DNA of 64,000 nt from Polaribacter litorisediminis (lineage in GTDB: Bacteria > Bacteroidota > Bacteroidia > Flavobacteriales > Flavobacteriaceae): NCBI RefSeq assembly GCF_019968605.1, contig NZ_CP082966.1, forward strand, positions 3,399,501 to 3,463,500. Reading direction: 5' to 3'. Position numbers and translations under genes: made by a program. This document shows, in pieces, positions 39,405 through 49,553 of this stretch. Below the pieces are notes generated by a model. It was not told the DNA's origin. It searched no databases and saw nothing but the letters and a program-made list of their open reading frames with translations. The stretch's first letter is position 1. Each line of letters opens with the position of its first letter.

Positions 39405-42400
39405 TTAATGCTTATAATGCATAGGAATTGTAAAATAAAAGGTACTTCCTTTTCCTAATTTAGAGGTAAGCCAAATTTTACCTCCATGCAATTCTGTTAT
39501 CTTTTTACACAAAGCAAGACCAATGCCATTGCTATCTTTGTTTGGCCTTATACTTTTAAAAATTTTAAAAATGTTTTTAGATTGATTTTCTGGTATCCCT
39601 ATACCATTGTCTGTCAGAGAGAATAGAAATGCACTTTTTTCAATACGGCACGATAATTTAATTCGTGGTGGGGCATCTCCTCTATATTTAATGGCATTGC
39701 TAATTAAGTTGGCTAATAATCTGCTAAATAACATTGGGTAAACCGTTATTTTTTGTGGTAATATATCGATAGAAATAGTACCTTCTTCTACCTTTAAATC
39801 CTGATTAAATTGTTTAATTACCTTTTGAATAATATCTTGTAAAACCACTTTTTCTAACTCTTCTTGAATAGCTCCTGTTCTTGAATATTGTAGCAGATTC
39901 TCAATCATTTTATAAAGTTCTTCAGCAGATGAATGAACAATGTCAAGATATTCCTCTTTCTTTTTTTTGTCTAATTTTTCTCCTTTCTTTTTTACAATAT
40001 CTAACAAACTTTTAATGTTTCGAACTGGCGTTTTTAAATCATGTGAAGCCACATAAGCAAACTCCTCTAAAGCCGAATTTGCCTCTTTCAGTTTATTCAT
40101 TTGAGTTTGAATCTTTGTATTTAAGGTTTGAATTTGTGTTAGGTATTCTTGTTGTTTTGAAATATCAGTTTGAATAGAGAAAAAACCTATAAATTTATCT
40201 TTAGAATCATAAAGTGGTTCTGCCCTTATATTTGTTAAATATTTATCTCCTTTTTTGGTATAATTCATAATGTTAATGTCAAAAGATCTTTGATTCTTAA
40301 AAGCCTCAGACATTATTTTAATAACTTTAGCATCACTTTCTTCTCCCTGAAGAAGTTTACCTGGTTTTATACCTAATACTTCCTCTTCAAAATAACCAGT
40401 AAGTTGCTCAAAAGACTTGTTTACAAATATAATTCTACCTTCAGTATCCGTAATGATTACAACACTATTGGTTTGCTCTGCAATAAGAGAGTTTCTTTTG
40501 TATTCTGTTTCTCGCAGGGAACGTTTTTGTATATCACTTGCGGTAAGTAATATTCTAAAATTACCGTCACTGTAGTTATTAATAGGTTGTAAATTGGTTT
40601 CAAACCAGTGATTTATACCTTTTTTAAGCTTGAGTTGAAATTCGATTAAGCCACTTTTTTTGTTTTTAGCCAACTCTTTAACAGCTTGTAGTATATCGTC
40701 TAATTGATTTGTGTCTTTGATGCTACTGAAAAAATTCATGCCAAGTAGCTCTTCATAAGTATAGCCGGTTAAAGCAGAGGCAGATGGGGTGCAATATTCA
40801 ATACTTCCTTTTCGGTCAATAATTAAGACCATGTCATTTAGGTTTTGTGAAATGAGTTCTAGGATCTCTGTTTGATTGGCATGCTTTAACTTTAAGTCGG
40901 CAAGTGCAGTATCCGACAATTGAATTTCTTTTTTATATGCATTTACTTGAGTAAGATCTATAAAGATCAGCACAACCCCTTTAATTTCATTTTGGTTGGT
41001 TCTAAAAGGATTAATTTTTAACAAATACTCTTTCCCCTTAGCATCTTTAACACTGGTTTCATAAGGTAAAAAGGTTTTCAATACCTCCTCTATATGCTCC
41101 ATAAAATTTTCTAGCTGAATCTTTGCTCTAAAATGACTTATATTTCTACCGATATCATAAGAAATTAAATCTAATATTTTTTTAATAGCAGGTGTAAATC
41201 TGCGAATATTTAATTGTGCATCTAAAAAAAGAATGGCTATTTCTGCGCTCTGAATAAGATTGTTTAAATCGTCATTAGAGGCACTTAGTTCTGTGTTTTT
41301 TTGTTGAAATTCTGAGTTTACCGTATACAGTTCTTCATTCACAGATTCTAACTCTTCATTAGAACTTTGTAATTCTTCATTGGCAGCTTGCAATTCTTCA
41401 TTACTCGATTCTAACTCTTCAATAGTGGTTTGTAAAGTTTCTCTATTTATCCGAAGTTCTCGTTCTAATATTTCAATACGTTCACTAGAAGCAGAACTGA
41501 TATTTATTTCTTTAAAAGGAGTTTTGTTTTGCTTCTTTTTTTTTGCTTCGAACGTTAAAAATAAATAGTTTTGATTATTATCAATCTTTTTAGTTCTGAT
41601 ATGAATTTGTAAGACCTCTTCATTTCCATAAAAAGGTTGTAAGTCTTTAGGAATAACAATATCGGTTAAAGTAATGGGTTCTTTGTCATTAAAAACTTTG
41701 CTTACCACTACTTCAATAGGCATCGCTAAGTTATTAGGAATCATTTTTAAAGCATTAGAAGTGATTTCTCCTGGAGGAAGTCTTAACCATCGATGTATAT
41801 TTCCTGTAGTATGTAAGAGATTGAATTGCTCATCCATGACCAAAGAATCAGGTACATACTCTTGAATTAAATTATGATGAATTTCGCTTAAAATCTTACT
41901 TTTTCCATGACTAATAGGATAATTTATAATAGGAAGTGACGAGACTTTATTCATTTTGTTTCTTTGCAATCTAAGTTTAGGACGATGTACAAATTTTTTA
42001 TTTTCTCGATTGCTATAAATTTTATATTTTTTATCTACCTCTTCAAATTCTTCATAAGCAGTGCCAAGTGTTTCACTAGATCCTAAAAATAAAAAACCAC
42101 CTGTTTTTAATGAATACTGAAATAAACTGAACAGTTGTTGCTGAACGGATTCATTTAAATAAATTAATAAGTTTCGGCAACTCACCAAATCAATTCTATT
42201 AAATGGGGCATCTTGAATTAAATTATGACAGGAAAAAACAATCATTTCCCTTATTTCTTTGGCAATTACGTAGCCATGTCGTTGTGGAACGAAATAAGAA
42301 TTAAAATATTCAATCGGAATTTCATGACTAATTACTTCAGAAAAAACTCTATTGCTGGCAGTTTTTATGGCTTCTTTATCAAAATCAGTCGCAAAAATAC

Positions 42401-43403
42401 TAACATCAAAAAGAAGCTTATTTTTTCTCAGATAATCTTTTAATAAAATAGCAATAGAAAAAGCTTCTTCACCAGTAGAACATGCCGTTACCCATATACG
42501 GATTGTTTTTGTTTCCATATTCTGTGCTACCAGCTCCGGAATTACTTTGTGCTTTAAGACCTCAAAGGATTCTTCATCCCGAAAAAAGCGCGTTACACCG
42601 ATTAATAATTCTTTTGAAAGAAAATTTGCTTCTCCAGGATTATTGTCTAAAAACTGATAATAGTCTTCCATCCGAGTGTAATTCAACAAATTCATTCTTC
42701 TTCCAATACGTCTCGATACGGTTGTATGTTTGTAGCCCGTAAAATCAACTTCAATAAGTTGTTGTGTTCGTTTTAAGATTTTTGTAATTAGTTCTTTTGC
42801 TGTTTCGTATGTATATTGATTTTTATCGAATTCTTGTTTATTATTGAAAAAATTATGGATTTCTCCATTTATATCTTTAACCCTACATATTTTATCCACC
42901 GACCCAGCATTGATAGCACTATTTGGCATTCCGTTAAACTTCGCTTCTTCAGGTTCTTGAACTACAACATAGCCTCCCTTTTCTTTGATAAACTTAACAC
43001 CATCTTTGCCATCACTCCCTGTACCCGATAAGATTACCGCACAAGCATTCTCTTCTAACTCATTTGCCAGCGATTGAAAAAAGATACTAATAGGAAAACT
43101 TAATTTTCGGTCTTCTTTTTCATACAAAACAAATTTACCATGTTTAATTTCTACAAATTTTTTGGGTGGATTGAGATAAATATGTCCTTTTTCTAGCATC
43201 ATGCCATTTTGTATGACGCTAATAGGAAGCTGTGTATGCCGCGCTAACAGCTCATCCATAAGACTTTTATGGTTAGGGGCAAGGTGCTGTATAATTACAT
43301 AGGCAAAAGAAGTGTCTGGTGCAACCTGCTCAAAGAAAATCTCTAACGGTTCTAAACCTCCTGCTGAGGCCCCAATGCCTATTATTGGAAATTGTTTTTT
43401 CAT
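39405..43403 (-). CDS. CheB-CheR-PAS hybrid histidine kinase
   Basis: 1332 residues, no membrane segments. CheB (about 1-190; S13 in GASAGG, H40 in IIQHLAPNH, D131 in SGTGSDGKDG), CheR (about 205-470; IWVTACSTGEEAFSIAILL, LVSCRNLLIYLN), PAS-like region, long coiled coil (ESSNEELQAANEELQSSNEEL, about 660-720), PAS modules to ~1090, then HisKA (His1121 in VASHDLKTPVRN) and HATPase (N box LISNAIKYRG, G boxes TDNGIGIPEN and SNGIGLALCKKITELHGG). The kinase half should autophosphorylate; obvious partners are the three receivers directly downstream. A paralogue of the 33890 gene plus a kinase. Confidence 0.9.
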   Translation of the reverse strand: MKKQFPIIGIGASAGGLEPLEIFFEQVAPDTSFAYVIIQHLAPNHKSLMDELLARHTQLPISVIQNGMMLEKGHIYLNPPKKFVEIKHGKFVLYEKEDRKLSFPISIFFQSLANELEENACAVILSGTGSDGKDGVKFIKEKGGYVVVQEPEEAKFNGMPNSAINAGSVDKICRVKDINGEIHNFFNNKQEFDKNQYTYETAKELITKILKRTQQLIEVDFTGYKHTTVSRRIGRRMNLLNYTRMEDYYQFLDNNPGEANFLSKELLIGVTRFFRDEESFEVLKHKVIPELVAQNMETKTIRIWVTACSTGEEAFSIAILLKDYLRKNKLLFDVSIFATDFDKEAIKTASNRVFSEVISHEIPIEYFNSYFVPQRHGYVIAKEIREMIVFSCHNLIQDAPFNRIDLVSCRNLLIYLNESVQQQLFSLFQYSLKTGGFLFLGSSETLGTAYEEFEEVDKKYKIYSNRENKKFVHRPKLRLQRNKMNKVSSLPIINYPISHGKSKILSEIHHNLIQEYVPDSLVMDEQFNLLHTTGNIHRWLRLPPGEITSNALKMIPNNLAMPIEVVVSKVFNDKEPITLTDIVIPKDLQPFYGNEEVLQIHIRTKKIDNNQNYLFLTFEAKKKKQNKTPFKEINISSASSERIEILERELRINRETLQTTIEELESSNEELQAANEELQSSNEELESVNEELYTVNSEFQQKNTELSASNDDLNNLIQSAEIAILFLDAQLNIRRFTPAIKKILDLISYDIGRNISHFRAKIQLENFMEHIEEVLKTFLPYETSVKDAKGKEYLLKINPFRTNQNEIKGVVLIFIDLTQVNAYKKEIQLSDTALADLKLKHANQTEILELISQNLNDMVLIIDRKGSIEYCTPSASALTGYTYEELLGMNFFSSIKDTNQLDDILQAVKELAKNKKSGLIEFQLKLKKGINHWFETNLQPINNYSDGNFRILLTASDIQKRSLRETEYKRNSLIAEQTNSVVIITDTEGRIIFVNKSFEQLTGYFEEEVLGIKPGKLLQGEESDAKVIKIMSEAFKNQRSFDINIMNYTKKGDKYLTNIRAEPLYDSKDKFIGFFSIQTDISKQQEYLTQIQTLNTKIQTQMNKLKEANSALEEFAYVASHDLKTPVRNIKSLLDIVKKKGEKLDKKKKEEYLDIVHSSAEELYKMIENLLQYSRTGAIQEELEKVVLQDIIQKVIKQFNQDLKVEEGTISIDILPQKITVYPMLFSRLLANLISNAIKYRGDAPPRIKLSCRIEKSAFLFSLTDNGIGIPENQSKNIFKIFKSIRPNKDSNGIGLALCKKITELHGGKIWLTSKLGKGSTFYFTIPMHYKH

Positions 43404-43519
43404 TATTTTTTTTTATAACAACTTAGATTGAAAGCTGTAGACTATTACTAAGATTGCTGCTAACCAAATTTTTCATCCAAAAAATTCTACTTATTTTTTT
43501 AATATTTGACCTTTGATAT

Positions 43520-46500
43520 TTATATCAACTCATTGATCATTGATTTTTTAGGTATTGTAAAATAAAATATAGAACCTATTCCTAAAGAAGACTCCAGCCA
43601 AATTTTACCTCCGAGAAATTTCACATATTTTTTAGCAATTGAAAGTCCTACTCCGGTACCTTCAAATAGTTGATTATTGTGCAGTCTTTGAAACAAGGTA
43701 AATATTTTATCAAAAAATAATGCATCAATTCCAATACCATTGTCTTTTACAGAAAACGTCCATTCCTTGTCATTTTCTTTTACGTTTATTTCAATATTAG
43801 GAGCCAAATCTTCTTTTGAATACTTTATTGCATTGTCTAAGAGTGCATAAATCACTTTGGTCATTGCCGACTTGTAAGAATAAATAATAGGTAGTTCTGG
43901 AGCAGAAATAGTTGCCGACTTTTCCGAAATTATTTTTCGGTGATGTTGCTTAAATCCTGATAGTATATCATTCAAATTTACTTCTTCCATAGGGTCCGAA
44001 AGTTTGTCTGCTCTTGAATACTCTAATAAATCTAAAATAATATGCTTCATTCGCTTTGCCCCATCTGTTGCAAAATAAATATATTGATGCGCCTTAGCGT
44101 CTAATTGGCCTCCATATTTTCGCTTTAATTGATCCATAAAGCTAGAGACCATCCTTAAAGGCTCTTGCAAGTCATGAGAAGTAATAAAAGCAAATTGCTC
44201 TAATTCTTCGTTAGATCGTTCTAATTCTTTCGTATAAGTTTTTAAGGATTGGTTTAAAGTCAATAACTCTTTTTCATGGTTTTTCTGTTTTGTAATATCT
44301 GTCATTGCTCCAATCATTCTGATAGCCTCTCCTTGATCGTTACGGATAATTAAACCTCGATCACTAACGTATATAATTTCACCGTTCTCATTAAAAACCC
44401 TGTATTTACCTTCCCAATTAGTTTTTGAAGGGTTCATCATGGCAGCATGTATACTTTTCTTAATCTCTTGTTTATCTTCAGGGTGAAATGTATGCTCCCA
44501 AAAATCATCACTATTTAGTTCTTTAGAAGTAGCCTTACCAACAAACTTTTGAATATTTTTAGATCTGTAAAAGATATCTTTACGAATATCCCAATCCCAA
44601 ATAGCATCAGAAGTAGCTTCTGTAACTTTTTTAAACCGTTCATTGGCTTCAGCTAGTCGGAGATCACCTTGTTTTTTTAGGGTTATATCCTTAAAATAAA
44701 CAGATAATCCTTCTTCAGAAGGATAAACAGAAACATCACACCACATATCACGTGACGAGTAATATTCCTCAAAATTTATATTTTCACCTGTTTGCATTGC
44801 TTTATGATAGTTTCTAGAAAAATCACTTTCAATAGCATCAGGATATAATATCCACAAATTATGTCCTAAAACATCTTCTCGCTTTTTCCCCATCAATTCT
44901 TCTGTCTCTTTATTCCAGTAGGTAATAATCCAATTTTTATCTACGGCAAAAAAGGCATCTCCAATACTTTCTAGAATATTATTCTTTTCTTCAAAAGCTT
45001 TTAATAATTCTTCTGCCACTCTTTTTCGTTCATCTATATTCTTAAAAAAGGCAGAAACACCTCCTTTAGTGGGGTAGGCGTTGATTTCGTACCAGCAATT
45101 ATCACCAGGATACCAATACTCAAAAGTTTCTGATTTTCCTGTCTTGGCAACTTTATGATATTTCTTTTCTAATAAGGTTCCTTGAACAGGGCCAAACTCT
45201 TCCCAAAAATTATTTCCTAAAACGTCTTGGCTTTTTCTTTTTAATAAGTTTTCTGCTTCCTTATTAAAATAGGTAAAATTCCAGTTTTCATCTATGCGAT
45301 AAAATGCATCAGAAATACTTTCTAAAATATCAACCCGATCTTCTTGTGCTACCAAATAATTTTCCTCGAAAGTTTTGCGTTCTGTAATATCTAGTATCAA
45401 TGAATTCCATAAAATGCTTCCATCATTTAATCTTTGGGGCATGCCTCGTCCTTCCAAATAGCGGAGCTCTCCGCTAGAATTTAAGCTGCGCCATTCTGCT
45501 TTCCATAGCGAGAGATTTTCGGCAGATTCTTTAATAGAAGCTGCTAAGTGTTCCATATCTCCGGCAGCGGCAACTTGATCCCATATTTTTTCAGGATATA
45601 ACCTAGCTTCTTCCTGAGTAAGTCCCCATATTTGAGAAGATCCTTTACTCACATATAATATTTCATCTGTACCATCAGCTTTTAGTACATATTGAAAAAC
45701 GGCCCCTGGTAGGTTATCAGTGATGGTTTTTAATTGAATTTCTGCAATTCTACGTTTATGAATATCTTGGTAACTACCAAAAATTCGCTGGCATTCTCCA
45801 TCAATAAATTCTGCGTGACCAATGGATCTAATCCATTTAATTTGATTATTTCCCAGATTAATTGGGAGCTCTAAATCAAAAGCTTCGCCGGTATCAATCA
45901 GGTTTTCTGCTGCCTTACGTGCTATTTCTTTGTATTCTCTTAAATATAAATCATAACTTTTGCTTAGTGAGGGCTTATAATCTTTGTCTACCTCTAATAT
46001 TTTTCTGACCATAGGCGACCAATACATATTCTCGGTATTTTCTTGTTGTACCATATTTAATTCCCAACTACCAATTTTAGCCATTTTAGAAGCTTGATCA
46101 TACAGTTCTACAGCTTTATATTTTTCTGTAATATCAAAAATTAAGCTATTAAAAATGATGGTTCCATCTGCTTGTTTATTGGGGCTTCCATAGCCTTCAT
46201 GCCACCTAACATCTCCATTGGGTAATACGTTTCTCCATTGTACATTCCATTTTTTATTATTTGCAATAGATTCTTTAATGGATGCTTTTACAAGCTGAAA
46301 ATCACCACCCGCTTTAATTTGATTCCATATCAAATCATGATTCAATTCACATTCTTTTGGACTAAATTTCCATACATCTATAGAAGCTTTGCTCACATTA
46401 TGCAGGGAGTTTTTCCCGTCAGGAGCTATCATATATTGAAAAGAAACTCCAGGAAGATCATCTTTAATAGATTTTAATCTTAATTCACTTTCCTTACGAT

Positions 46501-48340
46501 CATGCATGTCTTTAAAACTACCGTAAATACGAACACAAACACCGTCAACAATTTCTGCTTTTGCAGTAGTACGCACCCAACGTTCTTTTTTGCTAGCAGT
46601 AACAATAACAGATTCAATGTCATAAGGTTCTCCCGTTATCAGACACTCCTTAAAACTTGATCGCGCTATATCTCGGTAATCCTCTCGGTAAAAATTGATC
46701 GCCTTTTCGATATCGGGCACAAATGTAGCGGGGTCGGTTTCATATATTTGGTGCACTTGATCAGACCAATAAATCGTATTTTTTACCAAATCAATTTCCC
46801 AACTACCAATCTTGCTTAATTTTGTTACTTCGTCTAATAATTCTTGATTTTTGACTTCCTCGGTAACATCTAGTATTACAGAATTAAATAGCACCGAGTT
46901 GTCAGCCATAAATTCGGGGGTTCCCATTCCATGAAGTATACGTTTTTCTCCATTTGGTTGTATTATTGGAAACTTTATGTTCCATTGAGATTTGTTTTTA
47001 ACAGCGTTTAAGATACTTTGTTGTACTGCTTCAAAATTCCCGCCTGCTCTGATTTGATTCCAAACCAATTCTGGGTTTTGTGTGATTTTTTTCGAACTAT
47101 AGCCCAAAATTTTCTTGGCTCCACTACTTACATAGATAAATTTATCTTTATCATTTGGGTAAAATAGGTATTGAAAAACTGCACCTGGTATATTGTCTGA
47201 TAGATTTTGTAATCGGCTTTCTACTTTTTTGCGATCAGTAATATCTCGAGAAACTGCAATGATTTTTTGTACAGATTCAGATGGATTATGAACAGGCGAA
47301 ACTAACACATCCCACCATTTTGGAGCCCCTTTAGTTGTAGGACAAAATACCGTAAACTGAGAACTTTCTCCAATCAGCGCTTTATCAAAAGATTCTTTTA
47401 CTAAGATTTCATTTTCTTTGCCCCAAAGAAGCCACCATGCCTTATTTTTAACTTGTTCAAAATCGTCAAAACCCATAAGACGAAGCCCATTGTAATTCAT
47501 AAACTGAAGACGACCTTGCTTATCGATTACTTTTACACACTCAGGACTGCTTTCTAATACGGTACGACTAAAGAATTCATTTGCCTCAAGTTGTTTTTTA
47601 ACATTCATTTGTTCGGTTACATCTCTTGAATTGGCAACAATACCATTTACTGCAGGATTATCAAGCATATTGGTTAAGACCATTTCAATCCAACGCCAAT
47701 TTTTGTTACCATCTAGCAATCGAAAGGGCTTAACTTTCACTTTATGCTCAGTGGTAATTCGTTTCATATAATCCGCCGATTTTTGTACATCATCTGGATG
47801 AATAAAATCAAAGATTGTATTTCCCTCAAATTCTTCTGGTGTAATGCCTAATATGGAAGTTGTGGTAGGACTTGTATAGCTATATTTACCATCGGCATCG
47901 ATAATACTAATCATATCGCCACCTTCTTGCACTAATGCTTTAAAACGTTGCTCACTTTGAAGAATTTGCTTTTCTTGTTCTAATCTTTGCGTAACATCTT
48001 GACAAATTACAAGGTGGCATTTACGACCAAGAAAATCAACTTTGTGCCCATTAATTTCTACTTGAATAAGAGTACCATTCTTTTTTTGGTGCGTAAAAGT
48101 GCCAAAATAGATGCTTCCTGCTCTATTTTCTATATCAAGATGAGCATTGATAAGCTTTGAAACTTCTTTTGATGGCCGCAAGTCTTTTAAGGTCATACTC
48201 AAAAATTCTTCTCTTGAGTATCCGTAGTGCTTTATGGCACATAAATTTACATCTAGTATTTCTAAGGAGGTATAATCGTATACCCAAGAGGGAATTGGGT
48301 TTAATCTAAAAAGACTCTTATCTAATGTATCTTGTTCCAT
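43520..48340 (-). CDS. Cytoplasmic histidine kinase with about eleven PAS domains
   Basis: 1606 residues. Roughly eleven PAS/PAC repeats of ~115 residues occupy 1-1360. Several are clear internal duplicates alternating two types: a NLPGAVFQY...YVSKG type (about 380, 625 and 870) and a KIGSWE(I/L) type (about 512 and 752). Two more near 990-1225 share YRIDENWNFTYFN/FAVDKNWIITYWN. The C-terminus has HisKA (His1389 in FITSHDLQEPLRMVSSFMD) and HATPase (DNAIKYS, KDNGIGID, FEGTGVGLSIAKKY). No transmembrane helix, so the ligands are cytosolic. It heads the signalling cluster and probably phosphorylates one of the receivers. Domain boundaries are by eye. Confidence 0.9.
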   Translation of the reverse strand: MEQDTLDKSLFRLNPIPSWVYDYTSLEILDVNLCAIKHYGYSREEFLSMTLKDLRPSKEVSKLINAHLDIENRAGSIYFGTFTHQKKNGTLIQVEINGHKVDFLGRKCHLVICQDVTQRLEQEKQILQSEQRFKALVQEGGDMISIIDADGKYSYTSPTTTSILGITPEEFEGNTIFDFIHPDDVQKSADYMKRITTEHKVKVKPFRLLDGNKNWRWIEMVLTNMLDNPAVNGIVANSRDVTEQMNVKKQLEANEFFSRTVLESSPECVKVIDKQGRLQFMNYNGLRLMGFDDFEQVKNKAWWLLWGKENEILVKESFDKALIGESSQFTVFCPTTKGAPKWWDVLVSPVHNPSESVQKIIAVSRDITDRKKVESRLQNLSDNIPGAVFQYLFYPNDKDKFIYVSSGAKKILGYSSKKITQNPELVWNQIRAGGNFEAVQQSILNAVKNKSQWNIKFPIIQPNGEKRILHGMGTPEFMADNSVLFNSVILDVTEEVKNQELLDEVTKLSKIGSWEIDLVKNTIYWSDQVHQIYETDPATFVPDIEKAINFYREDYRDIARSSFKECLITGEPYDIESVIVTASKKERWVRTTAKAEIVDGVCVRIYGSFKDMHDRKESELRLKSIKDDLPGVSFQYMIAPDGKNSLHNVSKASIDVWKFSPKECELNHDLIWNQIKAGGDFQLVKASIKESIANNKKWNVQWRNVLPNGDVRWHEGYGSPNKQADGTIIFNSLIFDITEKYKAVELYDQASKMAKIGSWELNMVQQENTENMYWSPMVRKILEVDKDYKPSLSKSYDLYLREYKEIARKAAENLIDTGEAFDLELPINLGNNQIKWIRSIGHAEFIDGECQRIFGSYQDIHKRRIAEIQLKTITDNLPGAVFQYVLKADGTDEILYVSKGSSQIWGLTQEEARLYPEKIWDQVAAAGDMEHLAASIKESAENLSLWKAEWRSLNSSGELRYLEGRGMPQRLNDGSILWNSLILDITERKTFEENYLVAQEDRVDILESISDAFYRIDENWNFTYFNKEAENLLKRKSQDVLGNNFWEEFGPVQGTLLEKKYHKVAKTGKSETFEYWYPGDNCWYEINAYPTKGGVSAFFKNIDERKRVAEELLKAFEEKNNILESIGDAFFAVDKNWIITYWNKETEELMGKKREDVLGHNLWILYPDAIESDFSRNYHKAMQTGENINFEEYYSSRDMWCDVSVYPSEEGLSVYFKDITLKKQGDLRLAEANERFKKVTEATSDAIWDWDIRKDIFYRSKNIQKFVGKATSKELNSDDFWEHTFHPEDKQEIKKSIHAAMMNPSKTNWEGKYRVFNENGEIIYVSDRGLIIRNDQGEAIRMIGAMTDITKQKNHEKELLTLNQSLKTYTKELERSNEELEQFAFITSHDLQEPLRMVSSFMDQLKRKYGGQLDAKAHQYIYFATDGAKRMKHIILDLLEYSRADKLSDPMEEVNLNDILSGFKQHHRKIISEKSATISAPELPIIYSYKSAMTKVIYALLDNAIKYSKEDLAPNIEINVKENDKEWTFSVKDNGIGIDALFFDKIFTLFQRLHNNQLFEGTGVGLSIAKKYVKFLGGKIWLESSLGIGSIFYFTIPKKSMINELI

Positions 48341-48578
48341 TTTTATATTTTATGGGAGGCGCACAAAGCTCTAGGAAAACAAGACTTCCAAAAATTAAAT
48401 ACGGCATAAAGCATAAATTTAAAAAATAAATTTGAGATTTAAGGTACTCTAAACTTTTTTAATTGGTCTAAAGCTAAAAAATATTTTCACGAAAACTACA
48501 AGGTTCTAAATAGCATAAAAAAAGTATAGATTATTTTTATCAAAAACTCATACTATCTAACTAAAAATCAGTTTATTA
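48341..48578. other. Intergenic region between the sensor cluster and the accessory patch
   Basis: AT-rich, no gene or strong repeat seen; it must hold the promoter of the 11-PAS kinase, but no good match is visible. Confidence 0.3.
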
Positions 48579-48965
48579 ATGTTAAATAGCCATCTCAATA
48601 CTCCTTTTTACGAAAACTTTCTCCTTTTTTTATTTCAGACAAGAATAACAGCCTATAGAGATGCAGGTGAAATAGAACATGTAAGAAATTATTTCAAGGA
48701 AAGAGCAACGCGTTTTTGAGGAAAAGGTAAGATTGATGATAAAACTAAAAATGGCCTGATATGGTTGGCTCGTGATCGAGATAATTTCGAGTATTTTAAT
48801 TTTTTTATGACTGAATTTAAAGATGTTTTATCCACGAAAAGATATGCAAAGATGAGAGATCGTTTACTCGTCGAAGAAGGTAAAGAACAATTGTTTGGAA
48901 CCCAGTGGAACTTCAAAAATTCTAAACGTGTTCCTCACCCAATTCAAAAACCTGAATATGTAGAC
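48579..48965 (+). pseudogene. DUF6624-like protein remnant, truncated and interrupted
   Basis: From ATG 48579 the frame reads MLNSHLNTPFYENF... to KERATRF, a TGA (48717-48719, consistent with a mutated Trp TGG), then GKGKIDDKTKNGLIWLARD and onward in the same frame to MRDRLLVEEGKEQLFGTQW and HPIQKPEYVD. The Arg-Leu-Leu..Gly-Lys..Gly-Thr-Gln and Pro-(Ile)-x-x-Pro-x-x-Val-Asp pattern is how DUF6624 proteins end. After PEYVD the frame passes directly into a tyrosine recombinase with no stop. Broken twice, so non-functional. Family assignment is moderate. Confidence 0.55.
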
Positions 48966-49408
48966 ACTCCAGCCGGCCTTAGAATTTCTGAAGTCCTAAA
49001 TTTAAGAATAACAGACATTCATTCTAAAAAAACGTACTTGTTTATAAAAGATCGAAAGACGATTTTATCCGCTTATTTAGTAGAACTATTAAGAACCTAT
49101 TATAAAAATGAAAAACCCTCATATTGGCTTTTTGAAGGTAAGACGGGAGGAAAGTATAGCACGACGAACGTTCAAGCTATTTTTAGAAAGGCTGTAAAAG
49201 AAACTCATACCAATTCTTGGGCAACCGTCAATAGACTTCGCCATTCTTTTGCCACGCATTGTATCGAAGACCATATAAACTTGAGATATGTACAAAATAT
49301 GTTAGGACATAGCTCTCCAAAAATAACAGAAATTTATACCAAAACCATTCATATAAATAAAACATAAAAAGTCCTTTGGATAAACTGCTGGAAAAGAGTA
49401 ATTTTTAA
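48966..49408 (+). pseudogene. Tyrosine recombinase (integrase), N-terminally deleted and frameshifted
   Basis: Begins at the catalytic-domain motif AGLRISEVLNLRITDIHS fused in frame to the preceding remnant. The recombinase core is recognisable: first Arg in GLRISEV, then RLRHSFATH, MLGHSS and the nucleophile Tyr in TEIYTKT. The first His of the usual HxxRH box is Asn (VNRLRHS), and the segment after FIKDRKT lacks the KGAKGKKDRT-like insert. The frame stops at TAA after HINKT, yet the next frame continues IKSPLDKLLEKSNF to 49408, the normal family C-terminus, so a frameshift is present. The SAM-like N-terminal domain is missing. Confidence 0.75.
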
Positions 49409-49441
49409 TCTTAGAACATATATGCGACATATAGACAATAA

Positions 49442-49474
49442 GGATATACAATTGTTGTAGGCAATTGTATATCC
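49442..49474. promoter_or_regulatory. Perfect 13-bp inverted repeat upstream of the toxin-antitoxin genes
   Basis: GGATATACAATTG, 7 bases, CAATTGTATATCC. It ends 18 bases before a TATATTTG promoter element and 80 bases before the antitoxin, as expected for an autoregulatory operator. No T-run follows, so a terminator is less likely. Confidence 0.55.
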
Positions 49475-49492
49475 TTCTCTAAACTTTATCTG

Positions 49493-49529
49493 TATATTTG
49501 TCGTTATAGAAAGCATAAATGTCGTATAT
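49493..49529 (+). promoter_or_regulatory. Candidate promoter and direct repeats of the antitoxin-toxin operon
   Basis: TATATTTG at 49493-49500 fits the -7 consensus. TTTGTCGTTATA (49498) and AATGTCGTATAT (49518) are a direct repeat 20 bases apart that could be further antitoxin sites. No clear -33 box. Confidence 0.4.
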
Positions 49530-49553
49530 TTATACTTCTAAAAAATATTTCAC

